64,000 nt of DNA from Plectrocnemia conspersa. Taxonomy: Eukaryota > Arthropoda > Insecta > Trichoptera > Polycentropodidae. The stretch lies in contig VTFK01000574.1 in NCBI GenBank assembly GCA_009617715.1, forward strand, positions 49,971 to 113,970, in the 5' to 3' direction. The notes beneath the pieces are model-generated. The model was given only the letters and a program-made list of their open reading frames with translations. It had not been told where the DNA came from and searched no databases. The translations under genes and the position numbers were made by a program. Positions 22,830 to 35,289 of this stretch are shown one piece after another; within the stretch, counting starts at the first letter, position 1, and each line of letters begins with the position of its first letter.

Positions 22830-23410
22830 AAACTAGTAAGAATTTTATTTAGTTTTTATTACATGTATTGGGAGTTACTATAATGAGCGAGATTGTTATT
22901 ATCAGAGCGGTGGTGGAGAAGCTGGCGGAGGGATGATGTCAATGGAAGGTCCTCAGAATTCTGATTGCTATAGCAGCCACAGTATAACTCTCTCAGAATG
23001 CGAGTGTCCATGATTTATGTTGTCCGCAGACGGGCAGTGTCTGCCGGTGTCTGCCCTTTCTCCATTGGAGACTAAAGATTCAGGGCTGCAAAGCTTGCTG
23101 ACAAATCACAATCATGCAGCGATCATCCAGCCAATCATTGTACTCGCTTCTTAGAACCACAAAATATGTATACGCCTTTAGAAAGTAACATTTCCTAGCT
23201 GGATATATTTGAGGTCGAATTGCGCAACGGTAATATTGTGACCTTACGGTGCTTTTTGTCTTCCGGTGACATATTGTATCCCATGACCGTTTCGCAACAA
23301 AGAAATATTCTGTCAATGAACCGGAGAATTATTTATGTGACGCTTTTTTATAGTCACAACGCGGGCCTTTCCTTTACACTATATTATTTTTTTGGTCACA
23401 GTCATTATCG
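22830..23410 (-). mobile_element. LTR-like element, minus strand, nearly full
   Basis: Read on the minus strand, the order is GACTGTGACCAAAAAA, GTTGCGAAACGGTCATGGGA, GAAGACAAAAAGCACCGTAA, CCGTTGCGCAATTCGACCTC, TTTCTAAAGGCGTATACATA, GTTCTAAGAAGCGAGTAC, ATTGGCTGGATGATCGCTGC, CAGCAAGCTTTGCAGCCCTG, then GACATCATCCCTCCGCCAGC and a TAATAAAA block. The same order occurs at 41.99-42.47 kb, so this is one family. It joins pieces seen separately at 7.0, 16.6 and 25.5 kb and is the best copy for building a consensus of this subfamily. Confidence 0.65.
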
Positions 23411-23419
23411 CGAGTTTCA

Positions 23420-25480
23420 AGAATGAGATCCTCACAGAAAATCATTTTCACATCGTGAGCTGCTTGGAAAAAACTGTAACCAATTGTTATTTTGAACTTA
23501 AAACTTTTAATAACTTTTGATAAAGCATGGGTATTTTTGCTTGGAAACTAAATGTGCGAACATTCTATTTTTCAATAACAATATAATATCATTGCATTGG
23601 CTTTTAGTTAGTTCCACAAAAAGAAAAATATTTCATTGAGCTATCAGTGATAGACTAAATTATTAAATTTATTTATTTAACAATAAATATAAATAATAAA
23701 AATATATGTATTTGTATTAATCATTATTTTTGGATTTTGATACAAAACAAGTGTCCATTCTTTTTATGGAATAATTTGCTTTGATATACGAGTATTCTAT
23801 AAACATACGAGCAAAATTATGCTCGTTAATCAAAGTTTTATAGTAGTTAGCTAATAATTATAATTTAAATTATTATGTATTAGACCTACTGAAAATTGCT
23901 AAAGCTTTAAAAAATTAGTTAATGTTGAGAAGCACAGAGTACAGTCGGCTCATTAACATGGAAATGTTTGCTCCATTGGTCGCAGTGCAAACTCATAAAT
24001 CTGGCGGCGAGTTTGCGAATATTTACTCTGCTGGAATTTTCCTAGAAGGCACAGACCGAACGACACGTGACACACACAGGTAACTTGGCCTACCTCCTTG
24101 TCTCATCGCAGACTTCAGGGCATATAACTGCCAAGATATTGCCGGCCATTAATTCCGAAGAAAATTGGACCCGTGCCAAAGCAATAAAAAAGTACACCAC
24201 TTGGCATTCAAAAGTGTGAAGTTCATTCTTTAATTACAATTTTAAATTGTACATAACTGGTTATGAATTTTGAGATTATATACAATTTCGATTAGATAAA
24301 ATCTTGATTTTCATGTGAAGCTTTGTGGCGAGAATCAATACTTGCGTATTAGGGTGGCAGCTATTTTTCTTTTTTTTTTTCTTCGAACGACGCTCTTTAT
24401 AAATATGCTACATAATACAAAGAGCTTGGCTTTATTCCTTAGAAACAATAATGAGTAAATATCGCTAAACAAAAATATTTCGATTCAAAGATTTATATGT
24501 AAAATTACACACATTATGTGTCCTATAAGGTCTCATAATTTAGACATTATTATATTTGCTTTTGAACATTCTTACAATATTCATTGATTTATTGTTACTT
24601 TTTACTAACTGATATTGTGATAAGCGCTTTAAAAAGAACAACACTGGATAGTGTGCATAAAGAATATAAATGATCAGCTTCTTTCAAAGCATTAATTACT
24701 GTATGTTTATGAATGAGATTATCAGTGATAACGGATAGCTCACAATTTGCAAATTATTATTAAATATTAATATCCCACACCAAAGAGTATGAGAGCCTCT
24801 GGATTATACTAAGCACATGAATCGCTTTAATTACCACACATAACTGCACATTTGCTTATTTGTAATACGAAATTTAAGCTGAGCAAGTCATCGGCGGTTG
24901 CACCAGACAATCGCCTAGGCGCGCATTGTTGTGCATCCTCAAATACAATGGACGTGTATATGTGAAATAACCGCAATACGTGTTGATATTCTATTGTCTG
25001 CCTGCGCTGTAATATGGCGATGATAATGGTAATATTACCACTGTGTAAAAGCTTTTAATTTATTTTGCGTCACGAGATGCGCGGTGTGTGTAATAAAGTA
25101 GATCCCGGTTGCTTCTCGGGAACCTGTTCTAAAAACGAGAATCCCTTAGGTAGTTTCGCGCGCGGAAACTCGAAACTGGTTTCTCTTATATTTTCTTGAC
25201 TATGGCTCGAGCTGTTACTGCATCTGCGATATACATAAGGTCCATGTATTGCACTGCAGTCGAGCTTTGAGTGTATGTGTATTTTTATGATGTTGGTATT
25301 ATAGGAATAATAAATTTATTGCTTACAATACAAGCATAGGATGTAAACAGGCCTTTTTTGTCATGTAACGCGGTGGAACGGCGTTCCGGCACCTTTTTTA
25401 GAATAATTAATTTTATTATTGGAGATAATAGAGACAAATAATATAATGGCATAAATGATTTTGGGACCACTATATAAATC
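23420..25480. other. Non-coding DNA, partly GC-richer
   Basis: A/T-rich with GC-richer patches at about 23960-24180 and 24880-25280. The latter contains a near-palindrome AGTTTCGCGCGCGGAAACT at 25152-25170. No exon with clear splice sites, transposon protein or TIR pair was found. The patches could hold host regulatory DNA or unassigned repeats. Confidence 0.35.
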
Positions 25481-25489
25481 ACCATATTT

Positions 25490-25745
25490 TCGAAAATGCG
25501 ATACGACCTTAGACAAGTGAACGTCGCTTTCTAAAGGCGTAGACTTATTTCGCCGGTCTAGAAGATCGCTGCAAACATGCGATTGGCCAGCAAGTATTAT
25601 AGCCCTAAAGCATATAAGCCTAGACTCCGATGAGGAAAGACAGACAGTCGAAGGGTGAGACAGTCACCCAGTCAGAAGACATGAAGTCAGAGTCACAAGC
25701 ATCCACTTGAAGAGACCAGCAGACGCGGTTAAAGGGTTACTTATC
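25490..25745 (+). repeat. LTR-like repeat fragment, copy c
   Basis: Contains TTTCGAAAATGCGATACGAC, AACGTCGCTTTCTAAAGGCG, CGCTGCAAACATGCGATTGG and CATATAAGCCTAGACTCCGA then TGAGGAAAGACAGACAG. The last block parallels the 20.65-kb copy (AACTCCGATGAGGAGAGGGC), so this fragment links the two groups of copies. Confidence 0.6.
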
Positions 25746-25749
25746 TTAC

Positions 25750-27130
25750 ACAAATCATACATTATTTTAAATTTGCTGTATATAAAATAATATTAATTCA
25801 TAAAAAAAATAATAAGCTTTATATTCTATAAAAATAAACTAGCGACTCTTAACAAAATTTCTACCGATGAGTCACCCCATATCTCCGTACTTGGAATTTT
25901 AGTTCGGCGAGACATATCTGGTTCGAAATTAAAATAAATAAATGTTGTAATTTGCCAAATAATGATTTATTAATCTAGACCTTAAATTAAAAAAAAAATT
26001 TTCAATACCATGAAACACATTGCATTTCATATAAGAAACATATAAACTTAAAGCCTCTGTTCCAATTGTATTATTACTAATAATTAAATTAATTCTAGCT
26101 CGTCTCTGACTGGGAAAGTTAAATTATAATTAGAGACCTATTCTGAGAGTGAGTTATATAACTTAATTTTCTAAACTCAGAACTATTAAATAAATTAGTA
26201 TTTGAATAAAAAATCACATTTGGTTAAAAATTTAGTTAAATTAATGTTTTTTTCTTTTAAATACATAAAACAAAATTTACTTAAAATATTTTAAACACTA
26301 TAAAGATATTTATTTAAAAAAAGCATCTCCCCTTGCTCATTTTTATGGTAGAATTTTTTAGCATGTTAGCACATTTGATTCGCTCATGTTTTAACAAAGT
26401 AGAGATTTGCCCCTCACTAATTTAAATTTCTCAAAATTATTTTTACTAAATAATATCGAAGGGTTACAAGTGATTTGCTTAACACCAAGGCCAATTCAGC
26501 GCGGTTAACTAATAATTATATTCTTAAAATAGAAAATACATTACCCCAAAATATATTAAATTAGTTAAGGCCAAGTTTCTCGCTAATAATCGCTTTGAAT
26601 ATATTACATTAGCTCCGATGAAAACGCTTCAACTACCCTCGGCAATGTTCTTCCGCAATTCGTTCAAATTGCACGCGATAATCGCAGCAAATTTATGTAA
26701 TACTCCGCACTTTTGGAAAATAAACTTTTAAAATTTTACGTCTTACATAATGGATTTATTATACCCGAGGAATATCAATTAACGTTTGGTGTTCGCACCG
26801 CGTCCGGCATGCGTAATGTCTGTAACGCTCTTAGAACTATAATAATAGTTCGGCGTCCAACTATTATCATTATGAAATTATATCACATACGTATAGTTGG
26901 TACAAAACACTGGGACGTGATCTTTCTGCAAATAATAATGGTTAAGGATCTGGTCAGCTACTTTAAAACTAGTTTTTCTTGCGAGGCAATATTCCAGGAG
27001 TAGAATTAAAAGCTATCAAGACAGCACCAATTAAGCATCATCAAACCTTATCACCGGAAAGGAATATAATATATATTTTTTATAACAAATTGATAAATTA
27101 AATGACGGATTATAAATTACGAATTTTAGA
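25750..27130. other. AT-rich non-coding stretch before the hAT element
   Basis: No element recognised. A 96-codon plus-strand ORF (26713-27003) has no known motif. Within it, ACTATAATAATAGTTCGGCG followed by TCCAACTATTATCATTATG forms short inverted repeats, so coding is unlikely. Confidence 0.35.
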
Positions 27131-27145
27131 ATAACACATATCTAG

Positions 27146-29966
27146 CAGGGGCGTATATTCAGGGTGTGCTAGGTGTGCGGCGCACACCCACAAAACCATC
27201 TAAAATATAAATTTAGAAATTTAGAAAATTTAGGGCGTAAAGCGACATCATTTTGCATACAGTAGTATGCAAAATTATAAAATTTTAATATGCAGTGTAT
27301 AGTATGCATTGGTATTTGTCATTCGCTCTGAACGTTTTCGCGCGAGCGATCGTTTTGGAACAACACATATAACGCGCCGACCTTGCGCGCGGCCGCCGAC
27401 TAAAGTAAATTGTTCCGAGATTTAACGGCTGAAGTCGATCTGTCGGCTGGCAGCGCTCAGTAGTAAAATTGGTCTCGAATTTGGTGCGCGTACTTCAAAA
27501 ACTCTTGCGTCCGTCGCTGCTTTTTTATTACATTATATCACAATAACAGGTCACTCATTTTTTTATATTTTGGCGTAAAATAGTTTATTATCTTATTTAC
27601 ATATGATCAATATTTAATTTTCAATTCTAGATTATATTTTTTTATTTACCCCAATAATGATGAAAAATACTGTTGAAGATATTCTGAATAATCCATTTTC
27701 AAAAAGAAGTTATGAAATTAAATTGAAGATAATCAAAATTGCCAAACCACGTCCACCTCTTCCCAATTTATTTATGAAGCATAAAGACAATAAATGTGAA
27801 TATACAAGACATTTTTCATTTTCATCATATGAACGAACTGAGTGGTTAACAGGCTGCGAACTTCGATCTAGATTGTTCTATTGGCCATGTATATTGTTTT
27901 CCAAAGAAAGAAGCGTGTGGAGTAAAAGTGGATTTGCTGACCTTAGTCATCTGATAACGGCACTGAAAAAACACAAAAGAGCGCAGTCACACGTTCAATA
28001 ATTTTTTTTCTCTCAAAATGTTTGGAAAACAACGAATTGAAGTCATGATTGACGCTCAACGTAAAGCTAATATAAGTCAACATAATGAACAAGTTCATAA
28101 AAATAGAGAAATATTAAAAGGAATGATTGACGCAGTAGTATATCTAGGAAAACAAGAACAACCTTTTCGAGGCCACGATGAATCCTGTAATTCACTAAAC
28201 AAAGGAAATTACCTTGAATTTTTAAATGCACTTCGAGAATACGATTCTGTTTTGGATACTCATTTAAATACTGCAACGGTGTTTTGTGGTACTTTGCCAT
28301 CCATACAGAATGACATAATTGAAGCAATTGGTGATGTTATTAAAGATCATATTAAGGAAAAGTAAATTCAGCAAATTTTGTCGTATTATTTTTTTGACGA
28401 AACTTCAGATATAATGACGAACTCACAGCTCTCGACAGTTTTGCGTTTTGTTTATGAAGGTAAAGTTTACGAGCGGTTTATTGGTTTTACAGACGTTAGC
28501 TCTGATTAAACAGCCGATGGCTTATTTTGCCACGTTGTAAATATAATAGAAGAATTTCAAATTCAAGAAAAATTAGTTGGACAGACTTATGATGGGGCGA
28601 GTGTAATGAGTGGGCATATTAATGGTTTGCAAGCCAAAGTACTCGAAGTTTATCCACTGGCCATTTTTACACACTGCTATGCTCATATGTTGAATTTAAC
28701 ATTCCAACAAGGTCTTTCCAATATAAAAGTGTGCAAATCATTCTTTCAAATTTTAAATGGATTGTCTGCATTCTTTTCGAAATCTTCCAAACGAATAAAT
28801 GCTTTACAAGAGTTTTTAGCTAGAAGACTTCCTTCTGTTACACCTACAAGATGGAATTATACACACGGTTAAGTAACACAGTGCAAAAATACAGAAATGA
28901 ATTTACGGACTTTTTTCGAGACGTCGTGAAAAATTGTGAACTATGGGACCCCGACACTAATAAAAGCACGAGGTTTTCTTAGCTTTTTTTTGGAAGATTT
29001 TGAAAACAAGAAAACTTCTCCACATATTTTCAAACCTTTTGAAAAAAAACTGATGTGTTATACAACATTTTACAATCCAAATCTTTTGACATATTATATT
29101 GCTGTAAGAAAGTTACCGAAATTTTGCAACAACTCAGACATGAACAGGAAAATAATTATGAAACATTATGGGATTCTTATGTAACGGAAGAAAATTATCC
29201 AAAAGCACGCGTTTAGCCAACTATTTAATACAATAGTTGATAATATATGTAAGCAAATTGAAAACCGTTTTTCTTCAATGTCCAAATTGGAATATTTTCA
29301 CCTTCTGGAGAAAGAAAAATATGAGCAATATAAAGAAAAATTTCCAAATGAATTACTTACCAAACTGCAACAATTCTATGGAGCATTATTTGATTATATA
29401 AGTTTAAAAAATGAGTTTGCTGTTCTTTATCATTTACCTAAATTTGCAGAGAAATCTGTTCATGAGCTTGTACAATTTATGAACACAAATAATCTTGAGT
29501 CAGGTTTTCAGGAAATAGATAAATTAGGCAAACTAATATTAACTCTTCCAAGCAGTACTGCTTCAGCAGAACGTTCATTTTCTGCTCTGAAACGAATTAA
29601 TAATTGTTATCGAAGTACCCAAGGCCAAGAAAGGCTATGTGGCCTTAGCTTGATTTCAATAGAAAAAGGGATCCTTATGGATATTAAAAAGAAGAGCACT
29701 TTTTATGACAGCGTGATAGAAAAATTTATGATTAAAGAAAGAAGATAAGATTTTATATATAAATAATTATAATTTTATGTTTATTGGAAATTTGATATTT
29801 TTATATAATAATATTTTAGATTAGGTTTGATGTTTATTTATTTATTTATATATGGGAAAAAGCTGCAAGGCAGTTTAGGCATGTCAAAACCTCGGCTAAT
29901 AAAAATGAAAAAATGTACGTTTTTTTTTATAGCACACCCAATATTAACACCCACCGTACGCCACTG
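27146..29966 (+). mobile_element. Full-length hAT transposon with exact 8-bp target duplication
   Basis: The 2821-bp element begins CAGGGGCGTATATTC and ends, read on the minus strand, CAGTGGCGTACGGTGG. ATATCTAG flanks both ends exactly (27138-27145 and 29967-29974), the 8-bp duplication typical of hAT. Just inside the left end a hairpin GGTGTGC / GCACACC (27172-27188) occurs; GGGTGTGC is also found inside the right end, so these may be transposase-binding subterminal repeats. It encodes one ZMYM1-like transposase, now dead. Identical duplications with a decayed ORF suggest an insertion of moderate age. Confidence 0.93.
27657..29748 (+). pseudogene. hAT transposase (ZMYM1-like), inactivated
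   Basis: The N-terminal ORF (27657-28001, 114 residues) has a TTF-type zinc finger: W63, GC67, RLFYWPC78, VWSKSGFADLSHL and KKHKRAQSH to about residue 112. After a frameshift near 28002 the catalytic domain follows (DUF4371-type) with DETSD (first Asp at 28396-28398) and TYDGASVMSG (second Asp at 28591-28593). In-frame TAA codons occur at 28363-28365 and near 28507. PTRWNY leads to frameshifts near 28868 and 28960. The final frame (29278-29748) holds the C-terminal dimerisation region at residues 91-130 with PSSTASAERSFSALKRIN. The intact protein would cut and paste the element; this copy carries at least two stops and several shifts. Confidence 0.9.
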
Positions 29967-30049
29967 ATATCTAGGGCCTGATTTTATTATTTTTTAATGA
30001 ATATACAATATATTTTTAAAACACCTAGACAACAAACATAAATAGTGTA

Positions 30050-31850
30050 TTTTAGAGGAAAACCTCATAAAAAAGCTTATAGCATTATCTGAACGCGTTA
30101 TGATGATATAATTAATAGGAAATCCAATTAATGTCAATATATCACATAAATATTTGCATTTAGAGCCGATAAAGAAATCAAGGAAATTGAAAACTTCTAT
30201 CAAAAAATAAAATATACTAAAAACACTACAAATTTATGATAATGTGTAGGTGATTTCAATGTAAATGTCGAAAAAAATGGAAAATCTAAAAGAGCAACTA
30301 AATCAATTTTTCCAAGATGAATATTTAATCATCTCCGATACTTTATTCGAATTACTAAAAAGAAAAGCTATATATTATATATATATGCCACCGTTAAAAT
30401 GCAAGGTGAATATAATACGTAACGAAATTGATTTTATATTAAGTAATATATTAGGAGGATTAAAAACAGTATTAAATAAACAAATACCCTTTTCGGTGAA
30501 GATGCGGTTTCTGATTACCAATATTAAAAAAAAACATTAACCAAAACAAAATTAGATCTACAACTTCTTAAAGAGAAGAATTACAATTCATTTCACAAAT
30601 TATATAAATTTAAATTTTTAACAAAATTAAAAATGACCAATAAATAGAGAAACAAATAATAAAATTTAAAGTAGGGTAATATATAGATGAAATGGTTCAA
30701 GTGAAAAAGAAGTTCTTCCATATTTATTTTTTCATAGCTATGCAAAAATAAATATTTTATTACTGTATTGTGATGAATATCCCTGGAATGTTATAGCGCG
30801 GCGGCGTTTCGTTTGTCACAGAATACGTCTAGCAAAGTCAAGGGTCAAACAGTAACAAAAACTATGCTATACGAGGAACGCTATAGGAGGTACTGCCGCA
30901 TACGTTATAGGAAACTTCGATATTGGGGGTTTACTGTACATATATAAAATGACAAAAAACTTGAAACCGGACCACATTTATTAAAGTCTAAAGTAGAATA
31001 TGCTACAAAATTTCCTAAAATCAAGTGTACCTAATTTAAATAAAATATAGTCAACAGTAATATATATTGAGAGAGATCAAACCGAAAATACTATAATACA
31101 GAGAGGTGTGTTCTTTCTCTAACCCTTTTCAATTTATACTCTGAAATCATATTCAAATAAACATCAGCAGGGAGAAAATGAATAACACTCATTATACCGA
31201 TGATACGGCAATATTTACTGAGACCGTTGACGAACTTAAATGATCCTTGGAATGTGTGAATATAGAAAGTATAAAAAAGTGCCCACGAATAAGCATCGAT
31301 AAAAACAAAATTTATCATAATAGGCAAGCTCATCGTGGGCCCTGATAAGCTTTATATTAAATGAAGATAGTTGAGTAGTAAATGGACTGGACCCTGACAA
31401 AGAGAGAAAATTTGCATTGAAGTTGGTTTCAAAAACAAGCACTTTAGACCACAATTAAATGTTTGAAGTTTTATGTCTGTTCAATGCTATTACATATACA
31501 GATACGAGACCTGGACTTTAAATGTGTTAAAGTTTCATGGATTAAGAATTTTCAATAGTCGAATTATCTTCATGGTAAGACGCGATCGAAAACTTCTTTC
31601 TACCTATCAAACAGAAAAGATGGAATACCTAGCTTCTTTATACATTAATATTGAAAATTTAAAGAAAATAATTGGATCAGAAGAAAGAAAACTTGTTTGC
31701 GAAACATTCGCCTTTGACAGTCAAAGAAGTGTTTTGCGTAGCCAAGGACCAGAAAGAATACTTAGAACTTGTCAATTATACATGACACCAGAAAAAGATT
31801 TTTAGTAATCAAAATATGCGTTATATCTTTATTTAAATTTAAATCTTGAA
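30050..31850 (+). pseudogene. Decayed RTE/CFDP2-type LINE
   Basis: Fragments of an endonuclease-reverse transcriptase appear in order through many frameshifts and stops. They are ERVMMI (about 30090), DKEIKEIENFYQKIKYTK (about 30166-30220), GDFNVNVEK (about 30249, matching the GDFN motif of APE-type endonucleases), NEIDFILSN (about 30420-30450), QRGVFFL, and YTDDTAIFTETVDELK (about 31195-31245, the YADD box as YTDD). DKNKIYHNRQ and a C-terminal frame (31473-31805) with YETWTLNVLKF and TEKMEYLASLYIN follow. This order and the ETWTLN motif fit RTE-type elements, often annotated as craniofacial development protein 2-like. It begins about 80 bp after the hAT element's right duplication and is much more decayed than it. 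Confidence 0.75.
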
Positions 31851-31859
31851 ACTGTGTTT

Positions 31860-33820
31860 TTAAAAATATTTAAAAAAAATCTAAAAACATTTTTTTATAT
31901 TATTGTTACTTACATATATGATTAAAAGTCTGTTATCCAGCATATCACACTTTAATAGGTTCACCCAAGTACATGTTTGGGTTCATCCATTGTAAGGGGT
32001 TTAGAGACCACCTTCAGAATCACGACTCAACCGCCCCTGATATTGTTGGCTTATCCTTTTTACGAGGACAACGCCTAAGGCGTTCATAAACAATACCCTG
32101 AGTGACTTTGAAACTGTATAACAATATACTGACTTAGATAGTGCCATATATTGATGCGATGATGCAATTTTACTACCGAAGATTTTTTCTAAAAAAATCA
32201 ATGCAATTTAAATAGAAAAATTCTTACAATAAAAATATGTATGATAGGAACTGAAATATAGCTTGTGCATATGTAACCTACTTAAGTATTATTTTTCAAC
32301 ACATCTGTGAAAATATTATTATAATTAGCTAAAAAATGGTGAAAATATTTAAATACATATTATTTTTCCGGTTTAATATCCCGCTCCATGTATTTATTTA
32401 TTAGTTTAATTAATATTTAAGATTAAAGCTCCTGTATCCATTTATTATTTAAGCTCTTCTCGAGATTGCGTTATATTTATGCGATGGTTTTAAAGTGAGT
32501 GTAATTTATCGACGGTTAAAAGCAGGACCTGCTGAGCGTGATGCTGTCCACCGTCAGGCAATAACATGAGACGAACTCAGTGCCTTCCGAGCTTTAGAGA
32601 TTGCACTGCACGCAACTTCCTGGAAAACTGGTTGGAAATCAAAAAATGGCAAGTGGACACACTGAGCGTGTGTTGGAATTTTAATTCTAAAACTAAAGCG
32701 CTATGATTATAATATGAAGCTCAGAATCATTTTATAATATTGATTATAAATAAATAATTTATCTGGATAAACTCAATGAGATACAAAAACTATTAAATAT
32801 GACAAAGACGTTTCTGATTAAATATACTATTTCTAGATTTATAAATAAAAATTATTTAGGTGGTTGTATTTAAAATTGGGTCACTAACTAACATACTGAT
32901 AAAAACGGAAAGAAAAATATGCAATGCGAACCAGTAAAAGCCAAGATGGTAGCTAGCATTTTTTTTTATATTGTATAAACTCGTACAAAATTATTTTAAT
33001 AAGAAACACATGAGAAGGTATTCCGAGCGATACGCAAAATAGAAACATCCGCGGTAGATAACGATTCAATTTGCAAATTTAGCCCATGGGAAATTTTGGT
33101 TGTCATAAAAAAGTCCAGTAGTTGATAAATTGATTAGACTTATTCTTAAATCTAAAACGCGTCTTTTTAAAGGTATTTTTTCATCAAACCGCAAACTGTA
33201 ACTAATATAAGATATTTAACTCTGTTTGAAATTTATTAACTGAGACATAGAAACTGTGTTCATTTTAGTTTACATCATTTACTAGAGCCGTTTCTTTTAA
33301 TTCTTTATTTATACTAACAATAATAAAAACGACAATTACATTTATACATGTAATTACAATATTAAACCATTACAATTTATTTAATAGTCAATAAACATAA
33401 AGCCGACAAACATAAGGTAATTATCTGTTAGCTAATAAGAAAAATAGGAAAGGAAAAATCGTGAATGTCTTACAAATACAAAATAAAAAGTCATTAAAAT
33501 AAACATGACTAAATTATTATTAAAACCTAAATTATTCTGGAAATAGAAAGAAACTGAAAATTTGAAAAAATACATTAAAGAGCTCTTCGATGATGTTAAA
33601 TAAGTTTTGCAGAATAATAATGAAAAGAGTAATTGAAAACCAGTAACCACGAAAGAAAATATTTTGTATAAAGTTTTCAAAAAACGGGAAATAGTTGAGC
33701 CAGATGATGAAACTATTAAATAAATTTACCCTATCATATCCCATTTTAACAGAATAAGTATGATATTAACTTACTTTTAAAATCCACTTCAGCTTAAAAC
33801 TCAAATGCAAAAGAGTGCCT
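31860..33820. other. Non-coding DNA, no gene recognised
   Basis: A/T-rich, with a GC-richer patch at about 32450-32660 lacking any repeat partner seen in this window. Minus-strand ORFs at 33432-33744 are Phe/Ile-rich readings of A-rich DNA and are not believable genes. Confidence 0.4.
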
Positions 33821-33839
33821 AAAGTATAAAAACAATAAG

Positions 33840-34060
33840 CCACATGTCTAAAATATTTTCCAAAATTATTCACCATAGAATACACAATAAACACGAGGAA
33901 GGTATAAGTGACAAACAACAAGAGAAGCTATATTTATTGAAAACGTTCTTATACAAAAATAAAATTTTAACATACGCTTGCTCGGTGTGGAGTAACAACT
34001 ATGTGGCAACCACCATGAATCGTCAAAAATGCAAAAATTCATAAACACTAATGGAATTTA
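33840..34060 (+). pseudogene. LINE reverse-transcriptase scrap
   Basis: A 66-codon frame contains MSKIFSKIIHHRI, which resembles the start of the reverse-transcriptase domain (PTMSKIFEKIILKRI types), joined by a deletion to ILTYACSVWSNNYV, which resembles the C-terminal block with an xILTYxCPVWx motif. The central catalytic part is gone. A CR1/Jockey-type origin is likely, but the fragment is too short to assign to either LINE family in the window. Confidence 0.4.
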
Positions 34061-34069
34061 TGTTTTTAC

Positions 34070-35160
34070 GCAATTGTATAAAAACAATAAATTGCAGAAA
34101 AGTTTTTGTAGGCAATACAACTAGCGACATGACACTAAGATTTCATTTTTGGCATAAGCGAAATTAAGGATTTTAAAGAAATCCATTACTCCTACAGCAT
34201 TAGAACATTTTTTGTTTAAGGACTAAGTTGTTATTTTATTAAGCAATGAACATATTTACTTTGAGCGCAACGATTAATGTTTATATTTACGATTATTGAA
34301 AGATTTGGTAACGTAACGGAAATTTCTAATTTTTGGAAGTTCTCATGTTTGTTTAAATGTTGATTAGTGTTTTTGAGCATTAAACTTTTAATCAATCCAT
34401 GACACATGCAGCACTAGAATTTATTAATAAGATAATAACAGAGTTCCTGTACTGCCCATTAATTACTTGGTTTCCTATTTTATTTTATATTTATAGCATA
34501 CGCAAGAGTTTGCTATTGAGCTCACTACTTGTGAAGCTCACATCAAAACGACACAGATCCAGTATAAGTCCAGACCTTCAAATGTACATCACCGAAATAC
34601 CACCACCGATATTTTAGCAATAACAATAATTTAAGGACATAAGAACTAATCTCAAATATTGGAAATATAAGCACATTTTCTATAATTACAATTTTTTCAT
34701 TGGCAGAACATATGTCCAAAGAATTTTACTGTATGATAACTTTGATATTGAGCTCTTCTTCAAAATATATATCATTAGAATAACAATTTGTTTATTGGTT
34801 TTCCATAAGATCCTTGAATTACATCTTTCATCACTATAAATACTTGTACGTGGTGCAATAATTTAAGCAGCTCTTTTTTTGATTCAACTAATACTGTAAT
34901 GCCATTAACAAATCTCACTTAACTTATTATGTGTCTATTAATTGCTATTCCACCTATTCAAACCTCAAGGGCTTTCTTTATTTTGCATTCTCCGAATACA
35001 TGTATTTTGAAGGAACAGTGAGAGTACACACCCCTATCTAACTTTAATTCCCAATTTAAACTTCTCTGACAGAACATTATCTACCTTAAATTTAACGAAA
35101 ACTTATTTACATATTATTTCAAAGGTGCTGAACCAGTCGATTGCCTACTTTTGATGTAAG
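34070..35160. other. AT-rich non-coding stretch
   Basis: No transposon protein or terminal repeat recognised. A plus-strand 72-codon ORF (34399-34617) shows no motif. Confidence 0.35.
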
Positions 35161-35207
35161 AATCATAAATCAAATTTATTTGGAATCGCATTTTAATTGG
35201 CAACCCA

Positions 35208-35280
35208 ACAAAAGCGCGCAGGACAAAACGACGCCGTCATAAGCGCGCGATCAAATTCATGACACGACAAAAGCGCGCAG
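35208..35280 (+). repeat. Three GCGCGC-containing units at 29-30 bp spacing
   Basis: The units start at 35208 (ACAAAAGCGCGCAG), 35237 (TCATAAGCGCGCGA) and 35267 (ACAAAAGCGCGCAG). Between them are GACAAAACGACGCCG and ACACG motifs. This is a sharp GC/CpG-rich island in very A/T-rich DNA. It may be the end of a DNA transposon with subterminal repeats or a tandem minisatellite. No partner end was found. Confidence 0.6.
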
Positions 35281-35289
35281 TTTTAAAAA

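Noticed and set aside
26713..27003. 96-codon ORF before the hAT element
   Set aside because: Contains small inverted repeats, no known domain, and no splice or promoter support.
33432..33744. Two overlapping Phe/Ile-rich minus-strand ORFs that look like membrane proteins
   Set aside because: They are readings of A-rich DNA in the opposite strand; hydrophobicity is a by-product of TTT/ATT codons.
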